Origin: Komagataeibacter melomenusus | GTDB lineage: Bacteria; Pseudomonadota; Alphaproteobacteria; Acetobacterales; Acetobacteraceae | Length of the DNA: 64,000 nucleotides | NCBI RefSeq assembly: GCF_013155395.1 | Contig: NZ_JABJWC010000004.1 | Coordinates: 62,001-126,000, forward strand | Direction of reading: 5' to 3' | Shown here: piece after piece, positions 20,319 through 29,148 of the stretch | How positions within the stretch are numbered: position 1 is the stretch's first letter | How the letters are laid out: the number at the start of each line of letters is the position of its first letter | Position numbers and translations under genes: made by a program | The notes under the pieces: generated by a model | Seen by the model: only the letters and a program-made list of their open reading frames with translations | Databases searched by the model: none | What the model was told of the DNA's origin: nothing

Positions 20319-20477
20319 CCCTGTCTTGACTGATCCGGGCATATCGGCCTTGCGGAGCATGCTGGCCAATAGCGCGCGGCTGCGGCACGATTGCCCTCTC
20401 GCACGCGCAGACGTGTGCGGGCAGTGGCGTATGGTCCTGCTATGATCAGGGTCCTGATAACACGGGTGGACATTGCC

Positions 20478-21248
20478 ATGCAGGACGATACCCTTTTTTC
20501 ACTTGCCGGAAGACGGGCGCTTGTGACCGGAGCCTCCCGCGGCATCGGCCTGACCCTGGCCCGGGGTCTTGGCCGCCATGGGGCGAAAATCGTGCTGAAT
20601 GGCCGCCATCCCGAGCCACTGGAGGCGGCCCGCTCCATGCTGGAGCGCGAAGGGGTGGAGGCCGCGATTGCCCCCTTTGACGTGACGGATCAGGACGCTG
20701 TCATTGCCGGGGTTGAAAAGATAGAGGCCGAATACGGGCCAGTTGATATCCTGATCAACAATGCGGGTATCCAGCGCCGTGCCCCGCTGGACCAGTTCAG
20801 CCGGGCGGACTGGGATGCCCTGATCGCCACGAACCTTAACGCGGTTTTCTTTGTGGGGCAGGCCGTAGCAAGGCATATGCTGCCGCGTGGGCGGGGGAAA
20901 ATCGTCAATATCTGCTCAGTACAGAGCGAACTGGCCCGCCCGGGCATAGCACCCTATACCGCAACCAAGGGGGCGGTCAAAAACCTGACCAAGGGCATGG
21001 CAACGGACTGGGCGCGTCATGGCCTGCAGGTCAACGGGCTTGCACCGGGTTATTTTAAAACGGAAATGAATGAAAAGCTGGTGGCCGACCCGGCATTTAC
21101 CCAATGGCTGTGCCAGCGCACGCCTGCCGGAAGGTGGGGGAATGTTGAGGAACTTGTCGGGGCGGCGGTTTTTCTGTCTTCCGATGCCTCCAGTTTCGTC
21201 AACGGGCACGTGCTCATGGTTGATGGTGGCATAACCGCTTCCGTATAG
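20478..21248 (+). CDS. gno: Gluconate 5-dehydrogenase (5-ketogluconate reductase), SDR family
   Basis: Cytoplasmic short-chain dehydrogenase interconverting gluconate and 5-ketogluconate with NADP(H). The coenzyme motif is TGASRGIG at 17-24, the NNAG motif is present, and the catalytic Y160 and K164 are in YTATKGAVK. Segments such as IVNICSVQSELARPGIAPYT and NGLAPGYF match the Gluconobacter oxydans Gno pattern from memory, and the 256-residue length agrees. The start at MQDDTLFSL has GGTGG upstream; earlier in-frame starts are unconserved. It is convergent with the idonate-type dehydrogenase gene, giving a pair like idnO/idnD. Confidence 0.9.
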   Translation: MQDDTLFSLAGRRALVTGASRGIGLTLARGLGRHGAKIVLNGRHPEPLEAARSMLEREGVEAAIAPFDVTDQDAVIAGVEKIEAEYGPVDILINNAGIQRRAPLDQFSRADWDALIATNLNAVFFVGQAVARHMLPRGRGKIVNICSVQSELARPGIAPYTATKGAVKNLTKGMATDWARHGLQVNGLAPGYFKTEMNEKLVADPAFTQWLCQRTPAGRWGNVEELVGAAVFLSSDASSFVNGHVLMVDGGITASV

Positions 21249-21311
21249 GCAAAAAGCGGACTTCCCGCCCGTTTCCGCCGCCATGTCCGGGCACGAACGG
21301 GTCGCGTCGTG

Positions 21312-22373
21312 TCACGTGCCCAGGGATAGCAGGATCTTGGCAGCCTGCCTGCGGTCTGGCGCCAGGGCGAAGGCTGCGGCAAAGTCGCTCAGGGGAAACT
21401 GCCGGGTTACCAGAATATCGGCAATTTCGGGCCGTTCAGCCAGCAGCGCCAGTGCGGCATCGAATTCCATATCAAAACGGAAAGAGCCCCTGAAATCGAG
21501 TTCACGGTTGATGATCTGGGTAATCGGCACCGGTATGTCGCCTGGCGGGAACATGCCAACCTGCACCAGTATGCCGCCCCGCCGGGTGCGGGCTATGGCC
21601 GCGGGCAGGGCAGATGGCACGCCCGTGGCTTCGAACAGGATATCGAATTCTTCCTCCATTGCGGCATGGCGGGTGTTGTAGCACCTGCTGGCCCCCAGCC
21701 GGGTTGCGCACTGGAGTGGAAAATCCTCCAGGTCGGTTACCACAATCCGTCTTGCGCCGTGATGGACCAGCCCCGCCACGATTAACAGCCCGATCGGCCC
21801 TGCTCCCTGCACCATCACGCTGCGGCCGCGCACATCGTCCGCGCGCGCAATGGCATGCAGGGCGACGGATAATGGTTCGGCCAGGCAGGCGGCACGGAGC
21901 GTCAGGCCGGGGGGAAGGTGATGGAGTTGTGTCGCCTTGACAGTCATCGCCCGCCGAAAGCCACCGTCGGTATGGGGATCACGGGCGGCACTGCCCAGAA
22001 AACGCATGTTGCGACACAGGTTGCGCTGTTGGCGCGCACATTCGGGGCAGTGATCACATGGCTGGGCGGGATGAATGGCGACCGCTTCACCGACGGCAAA
22101 ACCTGTCACATCGCGGCCCAGTGCATCAACGCGGCCCGAGACTTCATGCCCCAGCACCATGGGGGCATGCAGAATGGATGCGCCAACGCCCCCATGCGCA
22201 AAATAATGCAGGTCCGAGCCGCACAGGCCGCCCCAGGCCATATTCACCCGCACTTCATCAGGGCCGGGCGGGAGGAGGGGCGCGGGATCAAGCCGCAGGT
22301 CATGCGGTGCGTGGATCACCAGTGCCTCGGTGAGGGAAGAACCGATGTCTGGATGGCTTGCTTCAGTACACAC
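21312..22373 (-). CDS. Zinc-dependent L-idonate 5-dehydrogenase-like alcohol dehydrogenase
   Basis: Medium-chain zinc dehydrogenase, about 353 residues. Catalytic zinc ligands are C51 (GGLCGSD), H76 and E77 (LGHEVSG). The structural zinc is held by C106, C109, C112 and C120. The coenzyme domain carries GAGPIGLLIV. The pattern fits IdnD (L-idonate to 5-ketogluconate) and related sorbitol/threonine-type enzymes; its position next to gluconate 5-dehydrogenase favours IdnD. The best start is a GTG at 22373 with GGGGAG about ten bases before it. The unconserved longer frame to 22454 is rejected. Confidence 0.85.
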   Translation of the reverse strand: MCTEASHPDIGSSLTEALVIHAPHDLRLDPAPLLPPGPDEVRVNMAWGGLCGSDLHYFAHGGVGASILHAPMVLGHEVSGRVDALGRDVTGFAVGEAVAIHPAQPCDHCPECARQQRNLCRNMRFLGSAARDPHTDGGFRRAMTVKATQLHHLPPGLTLRAACLAEPLSVALHAIARADDVRGRSVMVQGAGPIGLLIVAGLVHHGARRIVVTDLEDFPLQCATRLGASRCYNTRHAAMEEEFDILFEATGVPSALPAAIARTRRGGILVQVGMFPPGDIPVPITQIINRELDFRGSFRFDMEFDAALALLAERPEIADILVTRQFPLSDFAAAFALAPDRRQAAKILLSLGT

Positions 22374-22525
22374 GTTCAGAATGCTCCCCGCCTGTAACAG
22401 GGCCGCCGCTTTGCCGGAACAGGTCGCGCCAGCATGGCAGCCTTGACAGGGCATGGCAAAAGGGAATGGTCCTTCGCTCTAACGAGACAGCAGACAGTCT
22501 GGTTTCCGCCATGAAAAGCCGGTTT

Positions 22526-23971
22526 TCATAATGCCGTGCGATAGGGCGCGATACCGCGCCCCTCATTGTTGATATCAACCCGGTGGCCGACCATGGGCAG
22601 GGCACGGTGGTGACAGTCTTCACGGGTGCATGCACGGCACCCCGGCCCGATGGGAATGATCATCCGCGGGTCATTCAGGTCCAGTCCGGCGGAATAGACA
22701 AGGTGTTCGGCATCAGCAATGGAGCAGCCCAGAACCACGGCGGTCAGGCGCGGGCGGTCAAGGTAGGATATGCTGCTGCGCCCCACAGTGCGGGCTATGT
22801 TGAGATAGAGGGCACCATCAGTCGTCTGTGACAGTTGGACCTGTACCTGCTGGGGCGTGCTGAATGCGCGAAAAATATTCCATAATGGGCACGGACCGCC
22901 GAAGCGGGACTGGGTAAAGCGGTTCGCACTGAAACTTTTGAGGATGTTGCCTGCGATATCCGTCTTGAGAAAGTAAAAGGGTATGCCCTCGCTTCCCGGG
23001 CGTTGCATGGTGCTGAGCCGATGGCATGCCTGTTCAAAACTGACCCCGAAATGGCGTTGCAACCGTTCCAGGTCATGGCGGACCTCGCGTGCGGTGACCC
23101 GAAAACGTTCATAAGGCAGCAGCAGTGCCCCGGCAAAGTAATTGGTCAGATAGACGCGCGCCAGTCCCCGTGCCTCGCTTTCGCGCAGGCGGGAACGGCG
23201 GATGGTGCGGGCAAACACGGCCTGATGCTCGATCTGCCCCAGCGCCTGCGCCATCCAGAACGTACTGCTCTCCGCCGGGAGGATGCGGGAAAGGAAGATG
23301 GTGCGTGCGCGCCGGTCCATCCGCCACATTATTCCCCGCTGTCCCAGGCCGAGATCGGTTTGCGTGCGTATGCCATGATGGTCCAGAAGGTAGCGGGTCA
23401 ACTGCTCCCGGGGACTTCCTTCATCCAGTCGCATCATCTCGAACTGACGTTCCGCCGTGCGGTCGACTTCATCAAAATAGTTGCGCTGGAGCTGCACCCA
23501 GTCATTGACGGCCTCATACGGCTCGACCCGGTCCGGGGCATCATCATGTCTGGCGTGTGATGACGCGGCTGCGCCGACCAGCGGGGCCGCCGTGTGTTCC
23601 TGCCGTAGCAGATAGGCGCGATAGAGCCGGACAAACTGGGCGCACAGATCAGGTGCCGCGCGCATGGCGGCCTGGATGCTGTCGAGCCTGATGGCATCCG
23701 TGTCGAATACGGGGTCGGCCAGTATTTCACGTAATGCCTGTATGCCCCGTGTTTCTTCAGTATCACTGAAATAATCCGCCCCTACTGCAAAGATGTCGCA
23801 CAGGGTGCCGAGCAAGGGCAGGGGCAGGGGGCGTATGTCATGTTCGATCTGGTTGAGGTAACTGGCGGATATGCCAAGCCGCAGCGCCAGCGCGCTCTGT
23901 GTCATGCCCGCGCGGTCGCGCTGATGACGGATGCGTGACCCGGTGAAGATTTTGGTGGCGGCTTTTCTCAT
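22526..23971 (-). CDS. ScfR/RamB-type XRE regulator (HTH plus IrrE-like plus Cys-rich C-terminus)
   Basis: Transcription factor of about 481 residues. It has an N-terminal Cro/C1 helix-turn-helix (IRHQRDRAGMTQSALALRLGI...), a long central region including an ImmA/IrrE-like part (GLARVYLTNYFAGALLLPYERF) with no HExxH zinc motif, and the C-terminal domain of short-chain fatty acyl-CoA regulators with the C-x2-C-x3-C-HH-RALP pattern (CRACTREDCHHRALP). Relatives such as RamB control acetate/propionate metabolism genes. The ATG at 23971 has AAAGG eight bases upstream. It is divergent from the truncated acetyl-CoA-synthetase-like gene, which it may control. Confidence 0.85.
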   Translation of the reverse strand: MRKAATKIFTGSRIRHQRDRAGMTQSALALRLGISASYLNQIEHDIRPLPLPLLGTLCDIFAVGADYFSDTEETRGIQALREILADPVFDTDAIRLDSIQAAMRAAPDLCAQFVRLYRAYLLRQEHTAAPLVGAAASSHARHDDAPDRVEPYEAVNDWVQLQRNYFDEVDRTAERQFEMMRLDEGSPREQLTRYLLDHHGIRTQTDLGLGQRGIMWRMDRRARTIFLSRILPAESSTFWMAQALGQIEHQAVFARTIRRSRLRESEARGLARVYLTNYFAGALLLPYERFRVTAREVRHDLERLQRHFGVSFEQACHRLSTMQRPGSEGIPFYFLKTDIAGNILKSFSANRFTQSRFGGPCPLWNIFRAFSTPQQVQVQLSQTTDGALYLNIARTVGRSSISYLDRPRLTAVVLGCSIADAEHLVYSAGLDLNDPRMIIPIGPGCRACTREDCHHRALPMVGHRVDINNEGRGIAPYRTAL

Positions 23972-24314
23972 CTTCGCAACCTTTGCAATTCGCGGCGCGG
24001 CGTTCGCCCCTTTAAACGGCAAAACATCTTCCGTCCGCAACCGGGATTTGTCACAGTCCGTGGTAACAAAAGCAAACAAGAGCACAGCATTATGCAATGC
24101 CATGACGGGGCACACCCCCATACCGACAACAGCTTTTTGTGGCACCGGACCGCGCGGGTGAAGGCCATCCGCTTCGGCTCCCGGTTGTGGCAGGGGGCGC
24201 GTGTCCGCCTGGCAGGCGTTCGTCCATCCTCGCGTTTTTTCGTGTAGGGCACACGTCACCTCTCTTTTAATTCATGACTGCATCGCGCGTGAGCCGTGAC
24301 GGAGCAGTTGAACA

Positions 24315-25256
24315 ATGGGGAACCGGTCCATGATCAGCAGGACTTATGATAACGTGTTCGTTCTGCCTGCCATCCATGCGCGGCAGCACGCTACTCAACC
24401 GGCCGATGATGCGCTCTCGCCGCCTGTCGATCCGCTGCCGCAATATGCCTTGCCCATGCTGAATGTCTCTGCCCTGTGCATTGACCGGCACCTGGGCGAT
24501 CATGCGGACAGGGCCGCGATCATCTGGCCCGGAACAGGCGCGCGGCCGGAGGAACGGGTTTCCTATCAGGCGTTGCATGAGCATGTCTGCCGTCTTGCAA
24601 ACGCCCTGCTGGACCAGGGTGTGCAGCGTGGCGACAGGGTTGCGATCCATATGCCGCTGATGATGGAAAGTATTGTCGCAGTCCTGGCCTGTATCCGTAT
24701 CGGTGCGGTGCATGTCGTGCTGGCTGGCGTGTCTGATGTTCCCGCCCTTGCCGAACATCTGGTGCAATGTGGCGCCGTTGTGGTTCTGACAGGCCATGGA
24801 ACCGGCGGCCAGGAATCTGCCCCGTCAAAGTCCAGGCTGGACAGTGCGCTGGCCATTGCCGGTTCGCGTTGCCGGGTGCAGACGGTTCTGGTCGCAGCCC
24901 CCGCCGGGGCGGATGTGCTGATGAAACCGGGCCGCGACCATCTTTATGATGCCGTTGTGGACTGGTACGAGCCTGATTTTCCACCTGCGGTCATGTTTGC
25001 GGATGATCCGCTGTTTCTTCTTTATCCATCGCACCGGTCGGGGCGGCAACGCGGCATGACATATACGGTGGGGCAGTACAATCGCCTGGCCCGCTACGCA
25101 ATGGAGATGCTGGCGCCACGGGGCAATGAAGAAATTCCTTACAGCCTCCTTAACATGGCATGGAATGCGGGGCAGACCGCGCTTGTGATCAGCGTGCTGG
25201 CAAAAGGCAGCACCATTACGGCCCCCGGTGATGGCCTTCAGCCCCAGAATACCTGA
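24315..25256 (+). CDS. Truncated acetyl-CoA synthetase-like protein
   Basis: 313 residues resembling only the N-terminal half of acetyl-CoA synthetase (normally about 650). Matching segments are NVSALCIDRHLGDHADRAAI, VSYQALHEHVCRLANALLDQ, GDRVAIHMPLM and LACIRIGAVHVV. The AMP-binding P-loop expected after DPLFLLY (family YTSGSTGKPKG) is replaced by PSHRSGRQRGM, and the whole C-terminal catalytic part (YRTGD and the lysine motif) is missing, although the frame is open with normal codon use. Adenylation is therefore unlikely. It could be a decaying gene or a repurposed domain. It is divergent from the ScfR-type regulator. Confidence 0.75.
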   Translation: MGNRSMISRTYDNVFVLPAIHARQHATQPADDALSPPVDPLPQYALPMLNVSALCIDRHLGDHADRAAIIWPGTGARPEERVSYQALHEHVCRLANALLDQGVQRGDRVAIHMPLMMESIVAVLACIRIGAVHVVLAGVSDVPALAEHLVQCGAVVVLTGHGTGGQESAPSKSRLDSALAIAGSRCRVQTVLVAAPAGADVLMKPGRDHLYDAVVDWYEPDFPPAVMFADDPLFLLYPSHRSGRQRGMTYTVGQYNRLARYAMEMLAPRGNEEIPYSLLNMAWNAGQTALVISVLAKGSTITAPGDGLQPQNT

Positions 25257-25478
25257 CCGGGGTGCTGCACGTTCACGATTTTGTTTTCTACCTGACAAAA
25301 CTGGTGCGGTAGGGCTGCGTTTTCAGTCTGGCATCGCCTGTTACTGATGTCTTGAAATAAAAAATAAATAAAAATTCAAAACTTTTGTTGTTTCCCCATG
25401 CCAATGCCACAAGACACGCCCCCTGTTGGGGAAGCGTGCCCGTTATGGAGAGGGCCTGCAATTGTCCCTGATTATCCC

Positions 25479-26486
25479 ATGAACAGCCCTATCGGTTGGG
25501 GTCTGATTGGCGCAAGTAATGTTGCCCGGCAGTGGATTGTCGATGCCATTCATGCGCAGCCAGACAGTCAGATCCGGAACGTGCTGAGTTCGAGCGAAGA
25601 GCGCGGTGCGCGATTTGCCACTGAAAACGGCATTCCCGCCCATACGACGGATATCGACACGATCCTGACGGACGCGAACGTGGATGCCGTCTATATCAGC
25701 ACCGCCAACCAGTTTCATTGTAGCCAGGCACTTGCCGCAGCCCGCGCCGGGAAACATGTCCTGTGCGAAAAACCGGTTGCGCTCAGCGTGGATGATGCCC
25801 GCAAAATGATCGCTGCCTGCCGTGACGCAGGCGTGGTGCTGGGGGTCAACCACCATCTGCGCTGCAATGCCATGCACCAGAAACTGCGGCAGATGCTGGA
25901 AGCGGGAGAAATAGGCCGGCTCAATGCCGTGCGGGTCTTCCATGCCAATTTCCTGCCCCAGGCCCTGCAGGGATGGCGTATCAACGACCCCAACGGGGGC
26001 GGACTGATACTCGACAGCACGATTCATGACATCGACACGCTGCGTTTCCTGATCGGCCGTAATCCAACGCATGTCATGGCCATGACCCAGAGCGGGCGCC
26101 TGGCCCATGATGGCGTGGAGGACGGTATCATGGTGGTCATGCGCTTTCCGGGCGATGTCCTGGTCCAGATCCATGGTTCCTATACCGTTCCCTACTCTGA
26201 AGGCGGGGTCGCGTTCTACGGTAGTGATGGTGTCCTGATCGGACGCGACTGCATGAGCCAGCGGGCCGCGGGGCGGTTGTTCATGCGCAATGCCGGGGGT
26301 GAAAGGGAAATACCGGTTCACCACCACAATCTCTATCACTACGCCCTTGCCGCATTCAGCAATGCGGTGCGTGGCACGGGGCAACCCGCCGCGACCGGCG
26401 AAGATGGCCTTGCTGCACTGGCCATAGCGCTGGCCATTCGTGAATCGGCCCTTACGGGCCGTCAGGTCGAAGTGGAAATCCCATGA
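25479..26486 (+). CDS. 1,5-anhydro-D-fructose reductase-like oxidoreductase (Gfo/Idh/MocA family)
   Basis: NAD(P)-dependent sugar oxidoreductase of 335 residues. The N-terminal Rossmann motif is GWGLIGASNVAR, the family hallmark EKPVAL follows AGKHVLC, and the substrate domain holds GVNHHLRCNA, LQGWRINDP and LDSTIHDIDTLRFL. This set of segments resembles 1,5-anhydro-D-fructose reductase of Ensifer, which makes 1,5-anhydromannitol, more than inositol or glucose-fructose enzymes; that comparison is from memory. The start at MNSPIGWG gives the family length; the frame opens at 25398, but neither site has a good ribosome motif. It overlaps the next transporter gene by four bases. Confidence 0.75.
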   Translation: MNSPIGWGLIGASNVARQWIVDAIHAQPDSQIRNVLSSSEERGARFATENGIPAHTTDIDTILTDANVDAVYISTANQFHCSQALAAARAGKHVLCEKPVALSVDDARKMIAACRDAGVVLGVNHHLRCNAMHQKLRQMLEAGEIGRLNAVRVFHANFLPQALQGWRINDPNGGGLILDSTIHDIDTLRFLIGRNPTHVMAMTQSGRLAHDGVEDGIMVVMRFPGDVLVQIHGSYTVPYSEGGVAFYGSDGVLIGRDCMSQRAAGRLFMRNAGGEREIPVHHHNLYHYALAAFSNAVRGTGQPAATGEDGLAALAIALAIRESALTGRQVEVEIP

Positions 26487-27877
26487 CACAAGCAGCATTC
26501 GGGGCCGTCGGCGCAGATGGCCGGATCGTGTCTCCCCCGGTTCGCCTTGCCCTGACGGTAAGCGAACTGCGTCGCGCGGCATGGACATGTTCCTTGGGCA
26601 GTGCGCTGGAATATTACGATTTCGCACTCTATAGCCTGGCATCGGCACTGGTTTTCGGGCCGCTTTTCTTTCCTTCCGCCACGCCGGTCACGAGCCTGAT
26701 CGCCAGTTTTGCAACCTATTTTGTAGGCTTTGCCGTGCGCCCCATTGGCGGAATCGTTTTTGGTCGGCTGGGCGACCATATCGGGCGCAAGAAGGTCCTG
26801 CTGATGACCATAACCCTTATGGGCCTGGCCAGCACGGGTATCGGCCTGATCCCGACCTACCAGACAATAGGGATATGGGCCCCCATCCTGCTCATTACGG
26901 CCCGGATGCTGCAGGGGCTGGGTGCTGGGGCGGAGCAGGCCGGTGCCGCCGTGATGATGACGGAATACGCCCCCGTGGGCCAGCGCGGGTTTTATGCCTC
27001 GCTGCCCTTCCTTGGCATCCAGATCGGCACCATTATCGCAGCCGTGGTGTATTGCAGCCTCCTGTTCGGGGTGAGCGACATCACGCATTCATGGATATGG
27101 CGGCTGCCGTTTCTGGTCAGTGCCATAATTCTTGTGGTTGCGCTTTATATGCGCCTCAAACTTCGGGAATCGCCTACTTTCGAGATGATCCAGCGCAAGG
27201 TGGCGGAGGAGCGTGAAACGCTTTTTTCCCTCATCCAGGGGTCATGGCGCACGATCTTGGCCGGGATTGGCGTGAGAATGGCCGAAAATGGCGGTTCCTC
27301 CATCTATCAGGTCCTGGCGATCAGCTATCTTGTCAACACCATGGGTCTGGGCGGATTGCTGGGCACGACATCCCTGATAACGGCTGCGGTGATCGGCGGC
27401 TTTACCGTGCCGATTGCCGGCCGGCTGAGTGACCGTTTCGGGCGGATCAGGGTCTATCGCACCTTTGCCATCCTGCAGGCCGTCACGGCGCTGCCAGTCT
27501 GGTATGCCTTCAGTACCGGTCGCCCGCTGCCTGCCATGATCGCGCTGTCCATCGCACTTGGGGTAACCACCTGGGGCATGTTCGGCACACAGGCGGCCAT
27601 GCTGCCGGAAATGTTTGGCGCCCGGCACCGGTACATGGCCGTATCGCTGGCGCGTGAAGTCTCGGCCGTGATTGCAGGGGGCATCACGCCCCTTATCGGA
27701 TCGTGCATCATCAGGTGGGTTGCAACCTTTTCACCATCCGCGGCGCATCCCGGCCAGATGTCGTGGCTGCCCATTGCGGGCTATGTCATTTTTCTTGCGG
27801 GCATCACCATTGGCACAACCTGTTTCATACCGGAATGCCGCAACCGTGACCTCGTTGAGCAGAACGACATTCTATAG
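26483..27877 (+). CDS. Metabolite:H+ symporter (MHS) family MFS transporter
   Basis: Inner-membrane symporter of 464 residues with about 12 helices and the MHS pattern: ALEYYDFALYSLAS in helix 1, FGRLGDHIGRKK between helices 2 and 3, LLITARMLQGLGAGAEQAGA, and GRLSDRFGRIRVYR in the second half. MHS carriers import organic acids and small polar compounds (KgtP, ShiA, ProP). The ATGA overlap with the anhydrofructose-reductase-like gene couples the two, so its cargo is probably the substrate of that enzyme or a related sugar acid such as ketogluconate. Confidence 0.9.
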   Translation: MTQAAFGAVGADGRIVSPPVRLALTVSELRRAAWTCSLGSALEYYDFALYSLASALVFGPLFFPSATPVTSLIASFATYFVGFAVRPIGGIVFGRLGDHIGRKKVLLMTITLMGLASTGIGLIPTYQTIGIWAPILLITARMLQGLGAGAEQAGAAVMMTEYAPVGQRGFYASLPFLGIQIGTIIAAVVYCSLLFGVSDITHSWIWRLPFLVSAIILVVALYMRLKLRESPTFEMIQRKVAEERETLFSLIQGSWRTILAGIGVRMAENGGSSIYQVLAISYLVNTMGLGGLLGTTSLITAAVIGGFTVPIAGRLSDRFGRIRVYRTFAILQAVTALPVWYAFSTGRPLPAMIALSIALGVTTWGMFGTQAAMLPEMFGARHRYMAVSLAREVSAVIAGGITPLIGSCIIRWVATFSPSAAHPGQMSWLPIAGYVIFLAGITIGTTCFIPECRNRDLVEQNDIL

Positions 27878-27894
27878 TTGTGTTTTATTTCATT

Positions 27895-28026
27895 ATGGAC
27901 GGTGCAGGTATGAAAACCCTGGCCCGGCCTGAGGTCACGCACCTGCTGCGGTCCGTGCGGGATGGAAAAGCCGGTCCACCCGCCCGAATTCCCGCTATCG
28001 GCAGCGTAAGTGCCCATTTTGCCTGA
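27895..28026 (+). CDS. Possible small protein, 43 residues
   Basis: A short open frame starts 18 bases after the MHS transporter stop and ends 18 bases before the ketogluconate reductase start. It encodes a basic, proline-containing peptide (MDGAGMKTLARPEVTH...) with no known motif. There is no convincing ribosome binding site. It is listed because it fills the gap exactly on the coding strand; it may be only leader sequence. Confidence 0.2.
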   Translation: MDGAGMKTLARPEVTHLLRSVRDGKAGPPARIPAIGSVSAHFA

Positions 28027-28043
28027 ACTGGAAACATGAAATC

Positions 28044-28973
28044 ATGAAACCCGAAATCCTGCTGATTGAACCCATGATGCCCGAAATCGAGAAACAGCTC
28101 GATGCTGCTTATACCGTGCATCGTTTCACCTCGGTTGCACAGTTGAAGGAGAGCGCGGGCAGGATACGCGCCATTGCAACAGGGGGCGCGACCGGCGTGC
28201 CTGAAGCCGTCATGGACAGCCTGCCCGCCCTTGAGATCATTGCCATAAACGGCATCGGTACGGATGCCGTGGACCTGAAGAAAGCCCGGCAGCGCAATAT
28301 CCATGTCACCACCACGCCGGGTGTCCTGACCGATGATGTGGCGGATATGGCCATGGGGCTTGTCCTGTCGCTTCTGCGCGGGCTGCCCGCAGGGGACCGG
28401 TATGTTCGCGACGGAGCATGGGGGCATAAACCCGCCCTGCCGCTCGGGCGCAAGGTTACCGGCAAAAAGCTCGGGATCATAGGTATGGGCCGGGTGGGGC
28501 GGGCGATTGCGCATCGCGCCCAGGCTTTTGCCATGCCTGTATCCTATACCGACCTGCGGGATTTCGAACTGGAGGATTATGCTTTCGTGCCAGATCTGCC
28601 GGCGTTGGCGCGGAAGAGCGACATTCTGGTCATCGCGGCATCGGGTGGTGCGGGATCACGGCATCTGGTCAACCGGGAGGTGATGGAAGCACTGGGGCCT
28701 GATGGTTTTCTGGTCAATGTCGCGCGCGGATCGGTGGTGGATGAACAGGCGCTGGTACAGGTGCTCGATGCGGGAAAACTGGGGGGCGCGGCGCTGGATG
28801 TGTTCGAGCATGAACCCGACGTGCCCGCGGCGCTGCGCCATTGTGAGCGTGCGGTGCTGCAGCCCCATCGTGCCAGCGCAACCGTGGAAACGCGGCTGGC
28901 CATGGGAGAACTGGTTGTCAAAAATCTTGCGGCCCATTTTGCGGATGAGTCATTGCTGACCGCCGTGATCTGA
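28044..28973 (+). CDS. 2-hydroxyacid dehydrogenase, probable 2-ketogluconate reductase
   Basis: D-isomer-specific 2-hydroxyacid dehydrogenase of 309 residues. The coenzyme motif is GIIGMGRVGRA at 144-154. Catalytic residues are R228 (NVARGS), E257 (DVFEHEP) and H275 (LQPHRAS). The N-terminal MKPEILLIEPMMP and AIATGGATGVP segments and the length resemble the Gluconobacter NADPH-dependent 2-ketogluconate reductase, which returns imported 2-ketogluconate to gluconate. The nearby gluconokinase would then phosphorylate it. Alternatives are glyoxylate/hydroxypyruvate reductase activities, which this family often shares. Confidence 0.85.
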   Translation: MKPEILLIEPMMPEIEKQLDAAYTVHRFTSVAQLKESAGRIRAIATGGATGVPEAVMDSLPALEIIAINGIGTDAVDLKKARQRNIHVTTTPGVLTDDVADMAMGLVLSLLRGLPAGDRYVRDGAWGHKPALPLGRKVTGKKLGIIGMGRVGRAIAHRAQAFAMPVSYTDLRDFELEDYAFVPDLPALARKSDILVIAASGGAGSRHLVNREVMEALGPDGFLVNVARGSVVDEQALVQVLDAGKLGGAALDVFEHEPDVPAALRHCERAVLQPHRASATVETRLAMGELVVKNLAAHFADESLLTAVI

Positions 28974-28994
28974 ACCGACGTACTGCTGGTGTGA

Positions 28995-29018
28995 GATACG
29001 CCCGCAACCGGGCGTATC
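28995..29018. terminator. Hairpin after ketogluconate reductase gene
   Basis: A perfect ten-base-pair stem, GATACGCCCG pairing with CGGGCGTATC around CAAC, begins 22 bases after the stop codon. No T-run follows, so it may be a weak terminator or an mRNA-end stabiliser. Confidence 0.45.
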
Positions 29019-29055
29019 CACCACATACTGAAGACATCCCTGCTAGCAGGGCGGA

Positions 29056-29120
29056 TTCAGGCATCTCTCATTTCCGAAATATCCTGAACAACTATTCAGG
29101 AAATGAATATTTGTTCAGGG
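29056..29120. promoter_or_regulatory. TTCAGG repeats upstream of oprB
   Basis: TTCAGG occurs at about 29056, 29095 and 29115 on the plus strand, and TCCTGAA at 29082-29088 forms a seven-base inverted pair with TTCAGGA at 29095-29101. The cluster ends about 30 bases before the porin start. It could be an operator; the binding protein is unknown. Confidence 0.35.
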
Positions 29121-29148
29121 AAAAATAAATCCAGCGGGAACAGGATGG

